Shown here: positions 9,001 to 15,509 of the stretch, one piece after another
How the letters are laid out: every line of letters starts with the position of its first letter
How positions within the stretch are numbered: position 1 is the first letter of the stretch
Source: a virus
IMG/VR virus record: IMGVR_UViG_3300006734_000028
Coordinates: 1-29,145 of that record
Length of the DNA: 29,145 bases
Strand: one strand, 5' to 3'
Program-made: the position numbers and the translations under genes
The notes under the pieces: generated by a model
The model's database searches: none
What the model saw: only the letters and a program-made list of their open reading frames with translations
Told to the model about the DNA's origin: nothing

Positions 9001-11715
9001 AGCGAGCTGATTTATATTTTCAATAGATTTAGTAAAGTCTTCTCTACCTTGTTCAGATAAGAACATATTATATTCACTAATAACTTGTTCTCTATACTTA
9101 GCAAGTTTCTTTAAATCCTCATATACTTTTTTAGGATTTTGAGCAGTTCTTTCTGCAGAAACAGGTAACTGAGCTTGGAGATTGATTTGGTCTTTAAAGT
9201 CTATAAACATTTCCATGTCTTGACCAAAAGCATCTACATCATTATTATACTCAAGACTAGAACCTCTTCTAAGAATCTGTAGCATTTCTCTAGCTACTCT
9301 CTTTCTTTCTTTTTCAAGCTCTATAATTTCTTTTTCAATTCTCTCAATCTTTTGTCTATCTTTAATTAAAGTCTGTTCTCTTCCAGCCCAGAGTGTGCTG
9401 TAACCAGCAAACTTAGCTTCTCCATTTATAAGTGTTTCCCTTCTTAAATTCTTTTTATTTATCTCAGCAATAATTCTTTTATACCCTTTGATGGTTTGGT
9501 CATCTAATGCTAATCCTAGTTGAATATATCTCTTAACATCTGCATCATTAATTAGCTTTCCAGAGTATTTAATAGCCAAATCAGATAAAGATTTTTCTCT
9601 TTCATCAATGTTATCTAATGTACTAATAGTCCAAGCTAACCCATGATTAAGAGCTATGTTATCTGAATTTGTAATGTTCTTAGCTGTCAATAACCCATCT
9701 CTAATTTGTTTTGCTCTAACTTTTGTTTGAGCTATAGCTTCATTCTTTCTTTGAGTTATCTCTTCATCAGTCATGTTTTCATAACCAAACTCTTCAGCAA
9801 ACTCATCATTTGTCATTGAGGAAACAGTCTTAATAATATCTCCTTCAATAGCATCATACATTCCAGCTTCTGTTCTTCCTAATACATATCCAACAAATGC
9901 ATCATTCTCAGCATTTTTATATTTGAACATATCATTAAGCTCAGCTGCTTTATCCATTTTTTGAGTAGCTACAAGTCTTTGCTGACCTGCTAAATACATT
10001 CCTTTGAATATATTTCCAAAGTCTTTAGACCTGTTAACAGTATCTACTAATCTATCTACTTGTTGCTGATTAGCTTTATCTGCTTTATAAGAACCATATA
10101 TACCACCTTGCCAACCACCAGGTCCTGCAAATCCAGTTAATCCTAATATAGCACCAATTAATACTTCTTTTAATCCTTCTTTACTGCCGTAGGTATCTTC
10201 CATACCTTTAGCAAAAGCAGACATAAGACCTACACTAGTATCTTTAGCTTCTGGGTCATAGTAGTTTGTTACATATTCTAATGCTCCTCCACTTAAAGAA
10301 CCCTGCATACCTTCTTCCCATACACCTTCAGCAAATGCTGATTCTGTTCTTCTTCCTACAGTTCTTAGTGTATTTAATACTTTATCTGTTGTAGTAGTAC
10401 CTCTAATAGCTTTTTTACTTACTACATTCATTGCCTTAACTTCATCGATAGATACTCCTAAATTCTTAGCAGCATTCTTAAGTTGTTTTGGAGTTAAAGA
10501 CTTAGTAGCAATAACATTGGCTTCTCTTGTACCAAAGATTCCTTTACTAAATGCTGCTTCATTAGCAGCCTTATGACTAGCACCTGCACCAAACCTTTTA
10601 GTTAGTCCTGGCCCAAAGCTATTAGGTAAAGTAATCATATTGTTTAATGAAACTAATGCAGCATTAGCAGCAAACAAAGCATTACCTACATTATGAGCAT
10701 TATCCATAAATGCAGACATTTCTTCTGGCAAAGGGTCTCTACCTTCTCTGTTTCTGAAATCTTCAATATAGTTTCTTCTAGCTTCATCTACAAAGTGTCT
10801 AGCTTCTACACCAGCTTCATAGAAAGAGCCTACTGCCATTTGTCTAGAAAACTTTCCTAGCTCTTGCAGTGTTTTACTATTTACTCCTATTGCAGTTTTA
10901 GCACCAAAAGCAGCAGTTTGGTAACCTTTCATAACATCAGAAGCTCTGTCTGTATATTTTAAAGCTTTGGCTGCTCTAGGAACAATCATAGCTGATGCTA
11001 AACCTGCAGTTAAATACTCAGAGATAACAGCTCCTGCTACAAATGACATACCTCCAAGCATATCATTTGCCCAGAAATTAACAGTTCCCATTTGTTGTAG
11101 TAAGCTATAATCTTCTACTTCCCTTCTTACATAATTAGGAAGATACTCATCCATAGCTTCATTAGCACTATCTAATGCTCTTTGAAAATCATTATCATAG
11201 AATGAACTAAAAGACCTATTAGCTATAGCAGCTCCTATTCCATATGCTGTACCTATAATACTTCCAGCTACATTAGTAGTAGTTTTACCTGCAAACTTAA
11301 TTACACCATTAGTTATTTGAGATAAAGCTGATTGGTCTTCTGCTAGTAAGTCTTGAGTATCTGCACCAATACCAGGATTATATCCTAGTTCTTCAGCAGC
11401 TTTTTGATAATTAGCAGCAGCTTCTCCTTTTATCTCAGGAGCTTCATAACCTGTAGATATACCTCCTGGAGTGTACTCTGGAGTTTCAAACATATCATCA
11501 TAGGCATATCCTTCTTCTTCTAATGCTTTTTTAGTTCCAGATTGTCTGGCTAACTCAGAAAGCTGAGAAGGACCTACACCCATAGACCTAGCTATTGATC
11601 TTTCTAAGGATGCGTCTTTTTGAGATTGATATTGTTGTGCTTGAGCTTTAGTTTTAAATTTAGGGTCTTCCCCAAATTCCCAAACTCCTTTTTGTTCGTT
11701 GTATACTAAAGGCAT
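1..11715 (-). CDS. Giant virion RNA polymerase polypeptide (DFDID type) with zincin domain; 3' end outside window
   Basis: The frame starts at ATG 11715-11713 (an in-frame TAA lies at 11733-11731) and stays open to the left edge: 3905 codons with no stop yet. The first 600 residues hold hydrophobic, Gly/Ala-rich stretches (about 146-165, 225-245 and 516-541), suggesting membrane interaction. Charged coiled-coil regions follow. An HEAFH zinc motif lies at 1785-1789 with likely ligand E1844/E1845 (WYEEKMADDF). From about 2700 the chain matches the crAss-like RNA polymerase family: FFFNSSMNSLNYNN, Gly-Asp, FVKRMAG (K2777, R2778), RIPTQDKHSMV, and then SGADFDIDSEF with D3254-F-D-I-D3258 as the metal-binding site. 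In phi14:2 gp66, this family is a virion-packaged single-chain RNA polymerase that transcribes early genes after injection. Here it carries a much longer N-terminal part than gp66. A lysine/glutamate coiled coil (3300-3405) follows DFDID. Confidence 0.85.
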   Translation of the reverse strand, partial: MPLVYNEQKGVWEFGEDPKFKTKAQAQQYQSQKDASLERSIARSMGVGPSQLSELARQSGTKKALEEEGYAYDDMFETPEYTPGGISTGYEAPEIKGEAAANYQKAAEELGYNPGIGADTQDLLAEDQSALSQITNGVIKFAGKTTTNVAGSIIGTAYGIGAAIANRSFSSFYDNDFQRALDSANEAMDEYLPNYVRREVEDYSLLQQMGTVNFWANDMLGGMSFVAGAVISEYLTAGLASAMIVPRAAKALKYTDRASDVMKGYQTAAFGAKTAIGVNSKTLQELGKFSRQMAVGSFYEAGVEARHFVDEARRNYIEDFRNREGRDPLPEEMSAFMDNAHNVGNALFAANAALVSLNNMITLPNSFGPGLTKRFGAGASHKAANEAAFSKGIFGTREANVIATKSLTPKQLKNAAKNLGVSIDEVKAMNVVSKKAIRGTTTTDKVLNTLRTVGRRTESAFAEGVWEEGMQGSLSGGALEYVTNYYDPEAKDTSVGLMSAFAKGMEDTYGSKEGLKEVLIGAILGLTGFAGPGGWQGGIYGSYKADKANQQQVDRLVDTVNRSKDFGNIFKGMYLAGQQRLVATQKMDKAAELNDMFKYKNAENDAFVGYVLGRTEAGMYDAIEGDIIKTVSSMTNDEFAEEFGYENMTDEEITQRKNEAIAQTKVRAKQIRDGLLTAKNITNSDNIALNHGLAWTISTLDNIDEREKSLSDLAIKYSGKLINDADVKRYIQLGLALDDQTIKGYKRIIAEINKKNLRRETLINGEAKFAGYSTLWAGREQTLIKDRQKIERIEKEIIELEKERKRVAREMLQILRRGSSLEYNNDVDAFGQDMEMFIDFKDQINLQAQLPVSAERTAQNPKKVYEDLKKLAKYREQVISEYNMFLSEQGREDFTKSIENINQLAEKDRISDEFIMASSTTPITEETKVKEIQEAAFMIRGNMFVTHAVKQETGIVQNNQALDSLNRVVQNSNASAQFKSWIDQFSKEYTDLLESETPLPELIKYLEEKLKEAKKFADSFKGTQEGDNYKEFLDSNELQNIISNLKQQLKATNQPAPKKGKGFVPIIVKASQLFTVKPDLKNPDAVEILKSLTKDKVKNFEGITIELVTDTEGGKIVNPTDENNQEVTNQGVKIRKGYNGKQQQLAVKYEGTIIGYIYDPNRYQFDDGSGGLRNFNGTAEDLEKLNPDFVMIDNGALVPSGLGTEFINTYNALQNFWTVADEAFKNNLTLPSEFLDNFLFPNLSLNYTTGTIESLESLSSNPNLQITDKEGKPTRPIIYRSYDQSIFLYSEESGNYEKVADDDYNFYYDTYVAPNRDKIDHVITNQYILIGNNEETINTIGLTYPDRPVEDSLKVAILDTYSDFETSVKNANTTNRDELDIFPVDTGFIALKDSAKLRINLLFSKYNSTYQKDKDSVVKANPRLVIQVYNPNATSEKNKTIYINMPYVSENGTRIKAPHILVNPETNLIIFNSEDSSVKPKIIESNEELAEAISKVVSFYFTENIEVSSFQQSAEIKETDEEGKTSVVGLETDNLQARIDMLASLSFRPKSLSAAASKPKPPASSKTTNLVSDIVEAVKNINTDTAEDKDKARDLKKRIEQEIKKDLSLATALQKYIAYLQNYIDKEFTTMTPSMFTNEDESEELNAQLADINKQIGEKKDEAAKIIEKIREDNKGVNKAIVKARKTNPDLQRLDAEIKDLEERKAKIISKTSSAFKIEENPSEDNIDLEEAFTNLQRMLPPNVITFREFETIKRNLKNKGQISGAFFKKVIYLARNASKGVEYHEAFHAVVRTFLSDAELNLLFKEAKVRYGKPTSIQLKKLKNQAPKNQNLNDRQLELLWYEEKMADDFQSYAVRKDKEYTGIKGLIKRFFDKLKALANWVTNNKADIDALFDSIYHGNFKASKETGAFPIFYGADTEVYKLIPKRTLGYLDSTTSLRVYNRVLKEVFKIREEEGIVTDDSIQEALLNVIDNYYDVNSDNFIYGDILAKIDAAKATKIELEIKEIYDSLISLLSSNASIEFAKEIRRRLESVQFEDDPDGLEYQEDDTPMDLAIKDNRTLGGLGSTSKQMREYMSLMEMPVDEFNIGLTEAQLASGLFNSYIDPNELYTSVEAIMTNTRREDMLKKLAFQAKSNPKVQNFFNVLMQDIKTELGMINASNEDIANMHSSVLFKSNKYNLFIANFNKYKSNQITTLADPSNGLFKVFRTNMYDVQEKQISEWAKNWRIKGFDENKTAARDILEEIKRSLKDYSKMLNPDEKPAYVAKVQGLFDSLGISLSKNYVEYVLLDTAIQKGKYEEVYLKSSPELKQYLDEIKDNYDLFIGVEVFGEDDIQGILDSLKTGSPFLVDSTITAFDEMEDLEDVKNAKSVTAGAVGRLKNMALGNSYFDENVGSTVVQNADGETQYTHLAPNYFLIQTLAFQDKNFRSWINAENREDGISMLKDVLQQFGKSFTDYQIESFYDSVKNNPLLHSMITPINSTAIESDNSRVTNIIFQNFKLFFNDGLRNKSLKSIDSADGGAQVVAENYKESSGSVYADLDARATLYTMMTYFVDNGQNTFNKKATIPGGKEVRFAPFIPLHIEAKNTQVAVSMPVSKLSTADNGLNNAGADIAFTHFMQEYERIRKVTKEIQENSERDIVKGYNTKLGDRGTDFFNFKFLRNTNPLLYDKLVEAARSNNDLPVSQSEIKDLIKNAFNSQLEEFVELLKSEKLVYENKEGEIKVNILPMFYRTEGNTLNMNNIAEFFFNSSMNSLNYNNLMFGDIAYNFKNPIDFVKRMAGPNSAGPAIGYGESKVAILDDVYNAKGTETTNAQGYSNPFWYTRTYLPALGKNTSAVKKIYDRIIKGYPLTSEEISLLKQQGALANPRKIAFFDTYLYGKTSIKLLIREETSEFKGSSRDRAYVDSLYDNLKTLDQSSDEFKATLREIHKFWKPIRGRETLHNRLNKMELENVPFVIHASAIKGAITNLNANEDEEYQTTVINNQFVREQVSTDSMKDKIVHGTQLMQLISSEHKDDTPVIFKGKNTTIGDLRKFYRKLLGDRVIDSFRMMREAILDEDIPKYKYLLDSFRGSILESGGDPLLMEMFSSAYQSADMPEYNLNLPSIEQKFENMFLAFMSKGVLSQKVPGHKFTLVSDDGYQIYRNEKGEPYTGKEASLLLPSKLGEPSRLQYHKKDDSKNVYYAECMISAQLATELGLKPGDKIPPYMLELVGVRIPTQDKHSMVFLKVVDILPGVTGNQIVMPADILDLSGADFDIDSEFVRTADFYRDEKGKIRVYGDYLESKNPNQVAFQEFINSIKKQDKRVKKDIKDFESQNEDYIKLVNEKATLQNSLKRLEDELGVSLLASDLSDADLEEFLDDEEGLDALLSEYEAQRNERISDQQKEILKKIKTLNKSIKKVKKEILLAVLDKNGYPNTQEDFDYRYGKQIKDNIEAFNKGDITGITPLTIGEGNNMTLEIEKSLIYNEGNADIATSPADDKLGQDFMKKNYNAEEEDSSNKFNNPSSVATIFTPTDIVKANSANSIGKDNVGIAAIWNVAYAYLRQNTIGLRKQFLDDRNLLLSAMGFDNAVKTILNYSFDTDYTRDTTETRNSVRIVHINSTQITFAVDNAKFQYAAYFNLSTNTLGPVLVMTGKGMSFDRAMLINIQPAVLEYEKAAKVVGGQLKTQEEKSFTKADAILDLISEYSEELKKIKPEGAGNVELTPENLIQAKLFAEDKPSTMQRWQYLEIQLQSLLAIDAATKESETIRELGNVLSLIKGSKTDFIEMNGITESLKKLGIEVVAKSGTRGLDPNDYEIKHTKDFDDLDIPYDLLPILKGDGLVSSNLKTFAAIMKISEMFVITQTKFALKTFDRVKLSFKERKNSSVLNYTDNAKALKNQFIAFLSAKAFGYKKGKKFSYDTLF

Positions 11716-11767
11716 GAAATTATGTTTATATTATATACGTCAAATTTAAATAAAAGTTGCTAAAAGA
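11716..11767 (-). promoter_or_regulatory. Only sizeable intergenic gap; possible promoter before the polymerase gene
   Basis: These 52 bases separate the hydrolase stop (TAA 11770-11768) from the polymerase ATG, whereas all other junctions have two bases or a one-base overlap. The gap is about 85% A+T and contains an 8-bp ATTTAAAT palindrome and, reading on the minus strand, TTGACGTATATAATATAA just before the start. The elements are too close together for a normal sigma-70 promoter, and I do not see the Bacteroidota TTTG / TAnnTTTG pair. There is no Shine-Dalgarno motif and no GC stem with a U-tract for termination. A promoter here is only a guess from the spacing. Confidence 0.3.
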
Positions 11768-12652
11768 TTAACTAGAATAGAATTCATCATATATTTCTTT
11801 AGCGTTATTTATTCTTTTATCTAAGTGGGGTACTCCTGGATTCTCAAATATTTCCATAAATATTCTAGCAATCTCTTGAGGGTTATCTAAAGAATCAAGA
11901 GCTTCTTTAAGTTTTTTTCTGTTTCCAGCACTCATCATATTCACTCTTCCATTGATTACATCATCCATATAATCAATTTGGGATTGTATACCATCTTGCT
12001 TATTATTATCTTTTAAGTACTGCTCATAGTACTTTCTCATAAAGTCATACTGAAATATTCCATAACCATTACCACCTTTCTGTTGTAATGTTGGGTCAAA
12101 AGTACTACCTGTTTCTACTGCAATATTACCCATTATACCAGCAACTGCTGCTGGAGAATATCCTTTAGATTCAAGATAAGATTTAACAAGAGCTTTATTT
12201 TCAGTAGGGTTTGTTCCTTTTGGTACTGTTACTACATCACTCATTTGAGGTTGTTTTACACCAGAGTATCTTCCTACATATCTTCTTTTAGCTTTTTTGT
12301 CAAACTCTTGAATGGCTTGGTTTAAAGGCATTATGTTTACACCTCTTGATGAATCAGACTGGAAAAACATTAAGTTTCCATCTTTACCTTGTATAACCAT
12401 ACCTACATGGTCAATACCATGTTTTCTTCCTTTATCCCAAGTCTTATCACCAGTATCTTCAAATAGTAAATCACCATGTCTTAAGTCTCCTGCTATTTCA
12501 GCAAAAGAGCTAAATCCTGAAAACTTTTCAGTAGCTTTTTCATATATATTTTCTGATGTGCCTGAAGCATTAATACCATCTGCTTTAAGTAATTCACATA
12601 CTGCACCAGAGCAGTCTATACCTTCTGCATTTTTTTTAGTTCTCCACTGCAT
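11768..12652 (-). CDS. NlpC/P60 endopeptidase plus phage tail lysozyme frame
   Basis: The first ATG gives 294 aa. Residues 1-130 are NlpC/P60-like: catalytic Cys in GIDCSG (C14), then RHGDLLFEDTG and GIDHVGMV (His82). Residues 152-294 resemble the phage tail lysozyme family (Phage_lysozyme2): SPAAVAGIMGNIAVETGSTF with E180 as probable catalytic Glu, then GGNGYGIFQYDF. Together they would cut peptide stems and glycan strands of the cell wall during entry. The ATG is a poor start because it cuts the NlpC domain. The frame stays open upstream to a TAG at 12736-12734, and those codons encode ANQLLGKPYD, the usual segment before the DCSG Cys. No ATG, GTG or TTG lies in that extension. I therefore think this frame is mainly translated by -1 frameshifting from the 932-aa gene. 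Internal initiation at 12652 remains the alternative. Confidence 0.8.
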   Translation of the reverse strand: MQWRTKKNAEGIDCSGAVCELLKADGINASGTSENIYEKATEKFSGFSSFAEIAGDLRHGDLLFEDTGDKTWDKGRKHGIDHVGMVIQGKDGNLMFFQSDSSRGVNIMPLNQAIQEFDKKAKRRYVGRYSGVKQPQMSDVVTVPKGTNPTENKALVKSYLESKGYSPAAVAGIMGNIAVETGSTFDPTLQQKGGNGYGIFQYDFMRKYYEQYLKDNNKQDGIQSQIDYMDDVINGRVNMMSAGNRKKLKEALDSLDNPQEIARIFMEIFENPGVPHLDKRINNAKEIYDEFYSS

Positions 12653-12688
12653 ATCATAAGGCTTACCTAATAGCTGATTAGCTTTATC

Positions 12689-12730
12689 TAGAACAGGAGT
12701 TCCTTCTCCTATTCCACCCTGTACTTTCCC
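12689..12730 (-). promoter_or_regulatory. Programmed -1 ribosomal frameshift signal (slippery GGGAAAG plus hairpin)
   Basis: On the minus strand, GGGAAAG lies at 12730-12724 and is read in the zero frame as G GGA AAG, the X XXY YYZ form used at the lambda gpG/gpGT shift. A 7-nt spacer (UACAGGG) follows. Then comes a hairpin with 5' arm UGGAAUAGGAG (12716-12706), loop AAGGAA and 3' arm CUCCUGUUCUA (12699-12689): 11 pairs, two of them G-U. The zero-frame UAG lies within the 5' arm. A -1 shift gives GGG AAA GUA, which is the hydrolase frame. All the spacing is typical for -1 frameshift elements. Confidence 0.8.
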
Positions 12731-15507
12731 AGGCTACCTGTAGAGCCTCCCACTCCAGATGAAGATTGATTAGATGCACCACCTGAGTACATTTGGGTTA
12801 CACTAGGTATTGCAGATATTTGTGCTTGTCTTTCTGCTGCAGCTTGCTGTCTTTCTATATCCCCTTGTGATTCTAAGTAGGCCATTTGGTGATATCCCAT
12901 AAACTTCAAGAACTGACTAAAGTTAGATACATTAACAGGAAGTTCAACTTCACCTTTAGTTCTAGTATTAGATAAAGGAGCAAATGCTCCAGTTACATCA
13001 TTTATTAGTTTTCCAATAGTAGCGCTATTTCGGCCATTAATTTTTAGTGCATAAGGTTCTTGTCCTAGTTTAAACTTAACAATTTGACCTTTTAGTCTAT
13101 CTGAATTTTCTGTGATAGCTAATGCTGTAGATACGCTAGATATTGAAGAAGGACTTAATAAAACCCTAGCATAAATTTCTGCTCCTTTGTCTTGAACATT
13201 AGGGTCATCATCTTGAACAAAAGAAGTAATAAATCTAGCTAAATTGTTTTTATTCATATCAGGCAATGTAATTGGGACAGTAGATGAATTGCCAGCTTTA
13301 TCTTTTACAGTAAAGTATAGTATTGGTAGAGAAGACTCACCAAGACTGCCTAAATTAACATCTGAAACTTCAACTTTATCATCTTCAGCTAAAGCAAAAT
13401 TAGGACTTTTTAATATAGCATTGTTAAATACTTCCCTTACATCATTTAAGTTTAGATTTGTTTTTCCTATATCTCTTCCACCTGTGTACCCATAAGTTTG
13501 AAATAAACTAAGTAAGTTTTGAGGGTTATCATTATAGTAAGCTTTTTGCTCTTCTAAAAAAGTTTTAAATTCAGACTTCTTAGAATCTGTACTTCCTAAG
13601 TCTCTTATAAATGTTTCTTGTTGAATTTTAGCATTTACTGGTGATTTTTGTCTAAACTTGTCAAGTGCAGAATAAAGCTTATCATATCCAAATTGTTTAG
13701 TTAAATCTCTAGCTTGACCTAAATATTGTTGTTCAAGGTCACTGCTAAATATACCTTTAACATAGTTTCCAACACCAGGGTCAAGTATACTTAGTTCATA
13801 TTTATCTCCTCCTAATGCTTTATAGAATTGTAAAGCTGTATTATTATCTCCACCATTTTCTTCTAAAGCTTTTATTACATTGTTTCTTACATTAGCATCT
13901 GGATAAATATTTTCTAACTCTTGCTTAAACTCTGGATCTTTTAAAGCTTCAGATATAATAGTCTTACCTATTTGCTCTTCTATATTTTGAAGATTCGCTA
14001 AAACTAACTTTTTGTCAGTTATCTCAGTATTAAGTTTAAAAAACTCTTCTGCTATAGCTTGAGTTGAGGCATTAGGAGAATCTGCTAAACCATTCATTAA
14101 AGTAAAAAACTTCTCTCTAGCTTCTTTATATGCAGATTTATTTTGCCCTTCTTCACTTAATTCATCCATTAATGCTGCTAAAACTTTATCTGCTCTTCCT
14201 GCTTGTTTGTCTTGCAAAATTGAAACAAGAGTATATTTATTCCCCTGAGCATCTCCATCTCTAAAAAGCTCAATTGCTCTATTTTTAGTATTTATTGTAG
14301 CATCAGCTAGTAGTTGATTTAGTATTTCATCCATGCTCATTAAAAGATCATAAGCTGGTCTTCCTTCTTCTGTGTTGCTAGCAGCTAAAGGAGCTAATTT
14401 TTGTAAGTACTCATTAAATGCTGTAGCTTCAGCTCTTTCAATATTTAATTGTAAATCACCTATATTTTGAGAATAGTTAGAAGTTCCAGTTACATCTACT
14501 ACTGGTCCAGGAACCATAATATAATTATAATCCTCAGGTTCAGGAGTAACTCCACCAGCTGTAGCAGGGTCCAAAACAGTTCCTTCTGTTTTTACAGTAG
14601 TCTCAGCTGGATGTTCTTTGTAGTCTATAAATGAAGAAATATCAAGAACTTCAGATATATATTTATGAATATCTTCATATGTATCATAACCTTTTCCTGC
14701 TTCTACTTTTACTGATCCATCAGGATTTTGAATTCTAACTGCAGGTTTATTTTTATTATCCTTAAAAGTTTTAAGAAGCATAGCTTGTCCTGAGTTATCA
14801 TCAAGAATTAAACTAGCAGCACTTTGAATAGCCTGATCTATTACTGGATCACCTTTTATAATTACTTTTTTTGTTCTACCTCCAGGTTTATCCATAATGA
14901 TAAATGCTCCAGATGCTTTATCTTGGAATACATAAGCATTAGGCACATCGTATGTTGTCCTAGCCTGTTCTTTTAGTCTTTCAATTACTTGCTTATAAAC
15001 AAAGTTTTGAGCATCATCATTGATAGGCTGTACAATATCTTCATCATTAATTTCTCTCCAATTTCTAAACTTAATCTCTTGAGTTATAGGGTCTACATAT
15101 TGTAATGTAGGAAAGTATGCTGTACCTCCTGCAATCTTAGTTAAATCCAGTTTATCTGCTAAATCTTTTTGTCTAGCAAGTTTTTTAACATCAGGGTCTT
15201 CTTTAAAAGCAGTACTTATCTTACCTAAATTAGATGCTATACCTGTAAAGTTACCTTTGTCTTTTTCTAATTGTGCAGACAACTCGTTAATTTGTGCTTT
15301 ATACTTATTAACAATTGGCTCAACAGCTCCTTGTTGTTCAGCCCAAAAAGGTGCTTTAACAGGTATATCTGGATTATTTAAAGCAGTTCTAGTTTCCTCA
15401 AGACCTTTCTGTTTAGCTTCTATATTTGAATACATAAAATCTAAAGGCAGTGGTACAAACTGACTTTGATACTCTGACTCAACAGGTTTAATAAATTGGA
15501 CTGCCAT
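12709..15507 (-). CDS. Internal virion (cargo-type) protein, zero-frame product
   Basis: This is a 932-aa protein. Its N-terminal segment (FIKPVESEYQSQFVPLPLDFMYSNIEAKQK is split here as SEYQSQFVPLPLDF and MYSNIEAKQK) resembles the opening of internal or cargo proteins in crAss-like and other podovirus-like phages: a Pro-rich 'fvPlPld' patch followed by a helix. The rest is mainly charged helices with some mixed alpha/beta stretches, and no catalytic motif that I can recognise. The C-terminal 60 residues become Gln/Ala and then Ser/Gly rich (SGGASNQSSSGVGGSTGS), like a flexible linker that leads directly into a frameshift signal. ATG follows the upstream TAA by two bases (TAATTATG), so translation is probably coupled. 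It terminates at TAG (12711-12709) inside a hairpin. Before that stop, GGGAAAG allows a -1 shift into the hydrolase frame, so this gene probably yields both a 932-aa form and an extended form. Confidence 0.8.
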   Translation of the reverse strand: MAVQFIKPVESEYQSQFVPLPLDFMYSNIEAKQKGLEETRTALNNPDIPVKAPFWAEQQGAVEPIVNKYKAQINELSAQLEKDKGNFTGIASNLGKISTAFKEDPDVKKLARQKDLADKLDLTKIAGGTAYFPTLQYVDPITQEIKFRNWREINDEDIVQPINDDAQNFVYKQVIERLKEQARTTYDVPNAYVFQDKASGAFIIMDKPGGRTKKVIIKGDPVIDQAIQSAASLILDDNSGQAMLLKTFKDNKNKPAVRIQNPDGSVKVEAGKGYDTYEDIHKYISEVLDISSFIDYKEHPAETTVKTEGTVLDPATAGGVTPEPEDYNYIMVPGPVVDVTGTSNYSQNIGDLQLNIERAEATAFNEYLQKLAPLAASNTEEGRPAYDLLMSMDEILNQLLADATINTKNRAIELFRDGDAQGNKYTLVSILQDKQAGRADKVLAALMDELSEEGQNKSAYKEAREKFFTLMNGLADSPNASTQAIAEEFFKLNTEITDKKLVLANLQNIEEQIGKTIISEALKDPEFKQELENIYPDANVRNNVIKALEENGGDNNTALQFYKALGGDKYELSILDPGVGNYVKGIFSSDLEQQYLGQARDLTKQFGYDKLYSALDKFRQKSPVNAKIQQETFIRDLGSTDSKKSEFKTFLEEQKAYYNDNPQNLLSLFQTYGYTGGRDIGKTNLNLNDVREVFNNAILKSPNFALAEDDKVEVSDVNLGSLGESSLPILYFTVKDKAGNSSTVPITLPDMNKNNLARFITSFVQDDDPNVQDKGAEIYARVLLSPSSISSVSTALAITENSDRLKGQIVKFKLGQEPYALKINGRNSATIGKLINDVTGAFAPLSNTRTKGEVELPVNVSNFSQFLKFMGYHQMAYLESQGDIERQQAAAERQAQISAIPSVTQMYSGGASNQSSSGVGGSTGSLGKYRVE

Positions 15508-15509
15508 AA

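Larger units (their letters stand above)
11768..15507 (-). other. Predicted -1 frameshift fusion: virion protein with terminal wall hydrolases
   Basis: If ribosomes slip by -1 on GGGAAAG, residues 1-928 of the virion protein are joined to 24 codons of linker (VQGGIGEGTPVLDKANQLLG and KPYD) and then to the 294-residue hydrolase region, about 1246 aa in total. The predicted NlpC Cys becomes about residue 966 and the lysozyme Glu about 1132. The fusion completes the NlpC/P60 domain and places it behind a Ser/Gly-rich linker, as expected for hydrolases displayed on a minority of copies of a virion protein. The phase, heptamer, spacer and hairpin are all visible in the sequence. That the product is made, and in what ratio, is inference. 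Confidence 0.7.

Noticed and set aside
11716-11767. Rho-independent terminator after the hydrolase frame
   Set aside because: I see only an AT palindrome, with no GC-containing stem followed by a U-tract.
12709-12711. TAG recoded as an amino acid, as in some gut crAss-like phages
   Set aside because: Readthrough in the zero frame meets another TAG 8 codons later and never enters the hydrolase frame. I found no in-frame TAG in the parts of the long genes I translated. A -1 shift explains the arrangement better.
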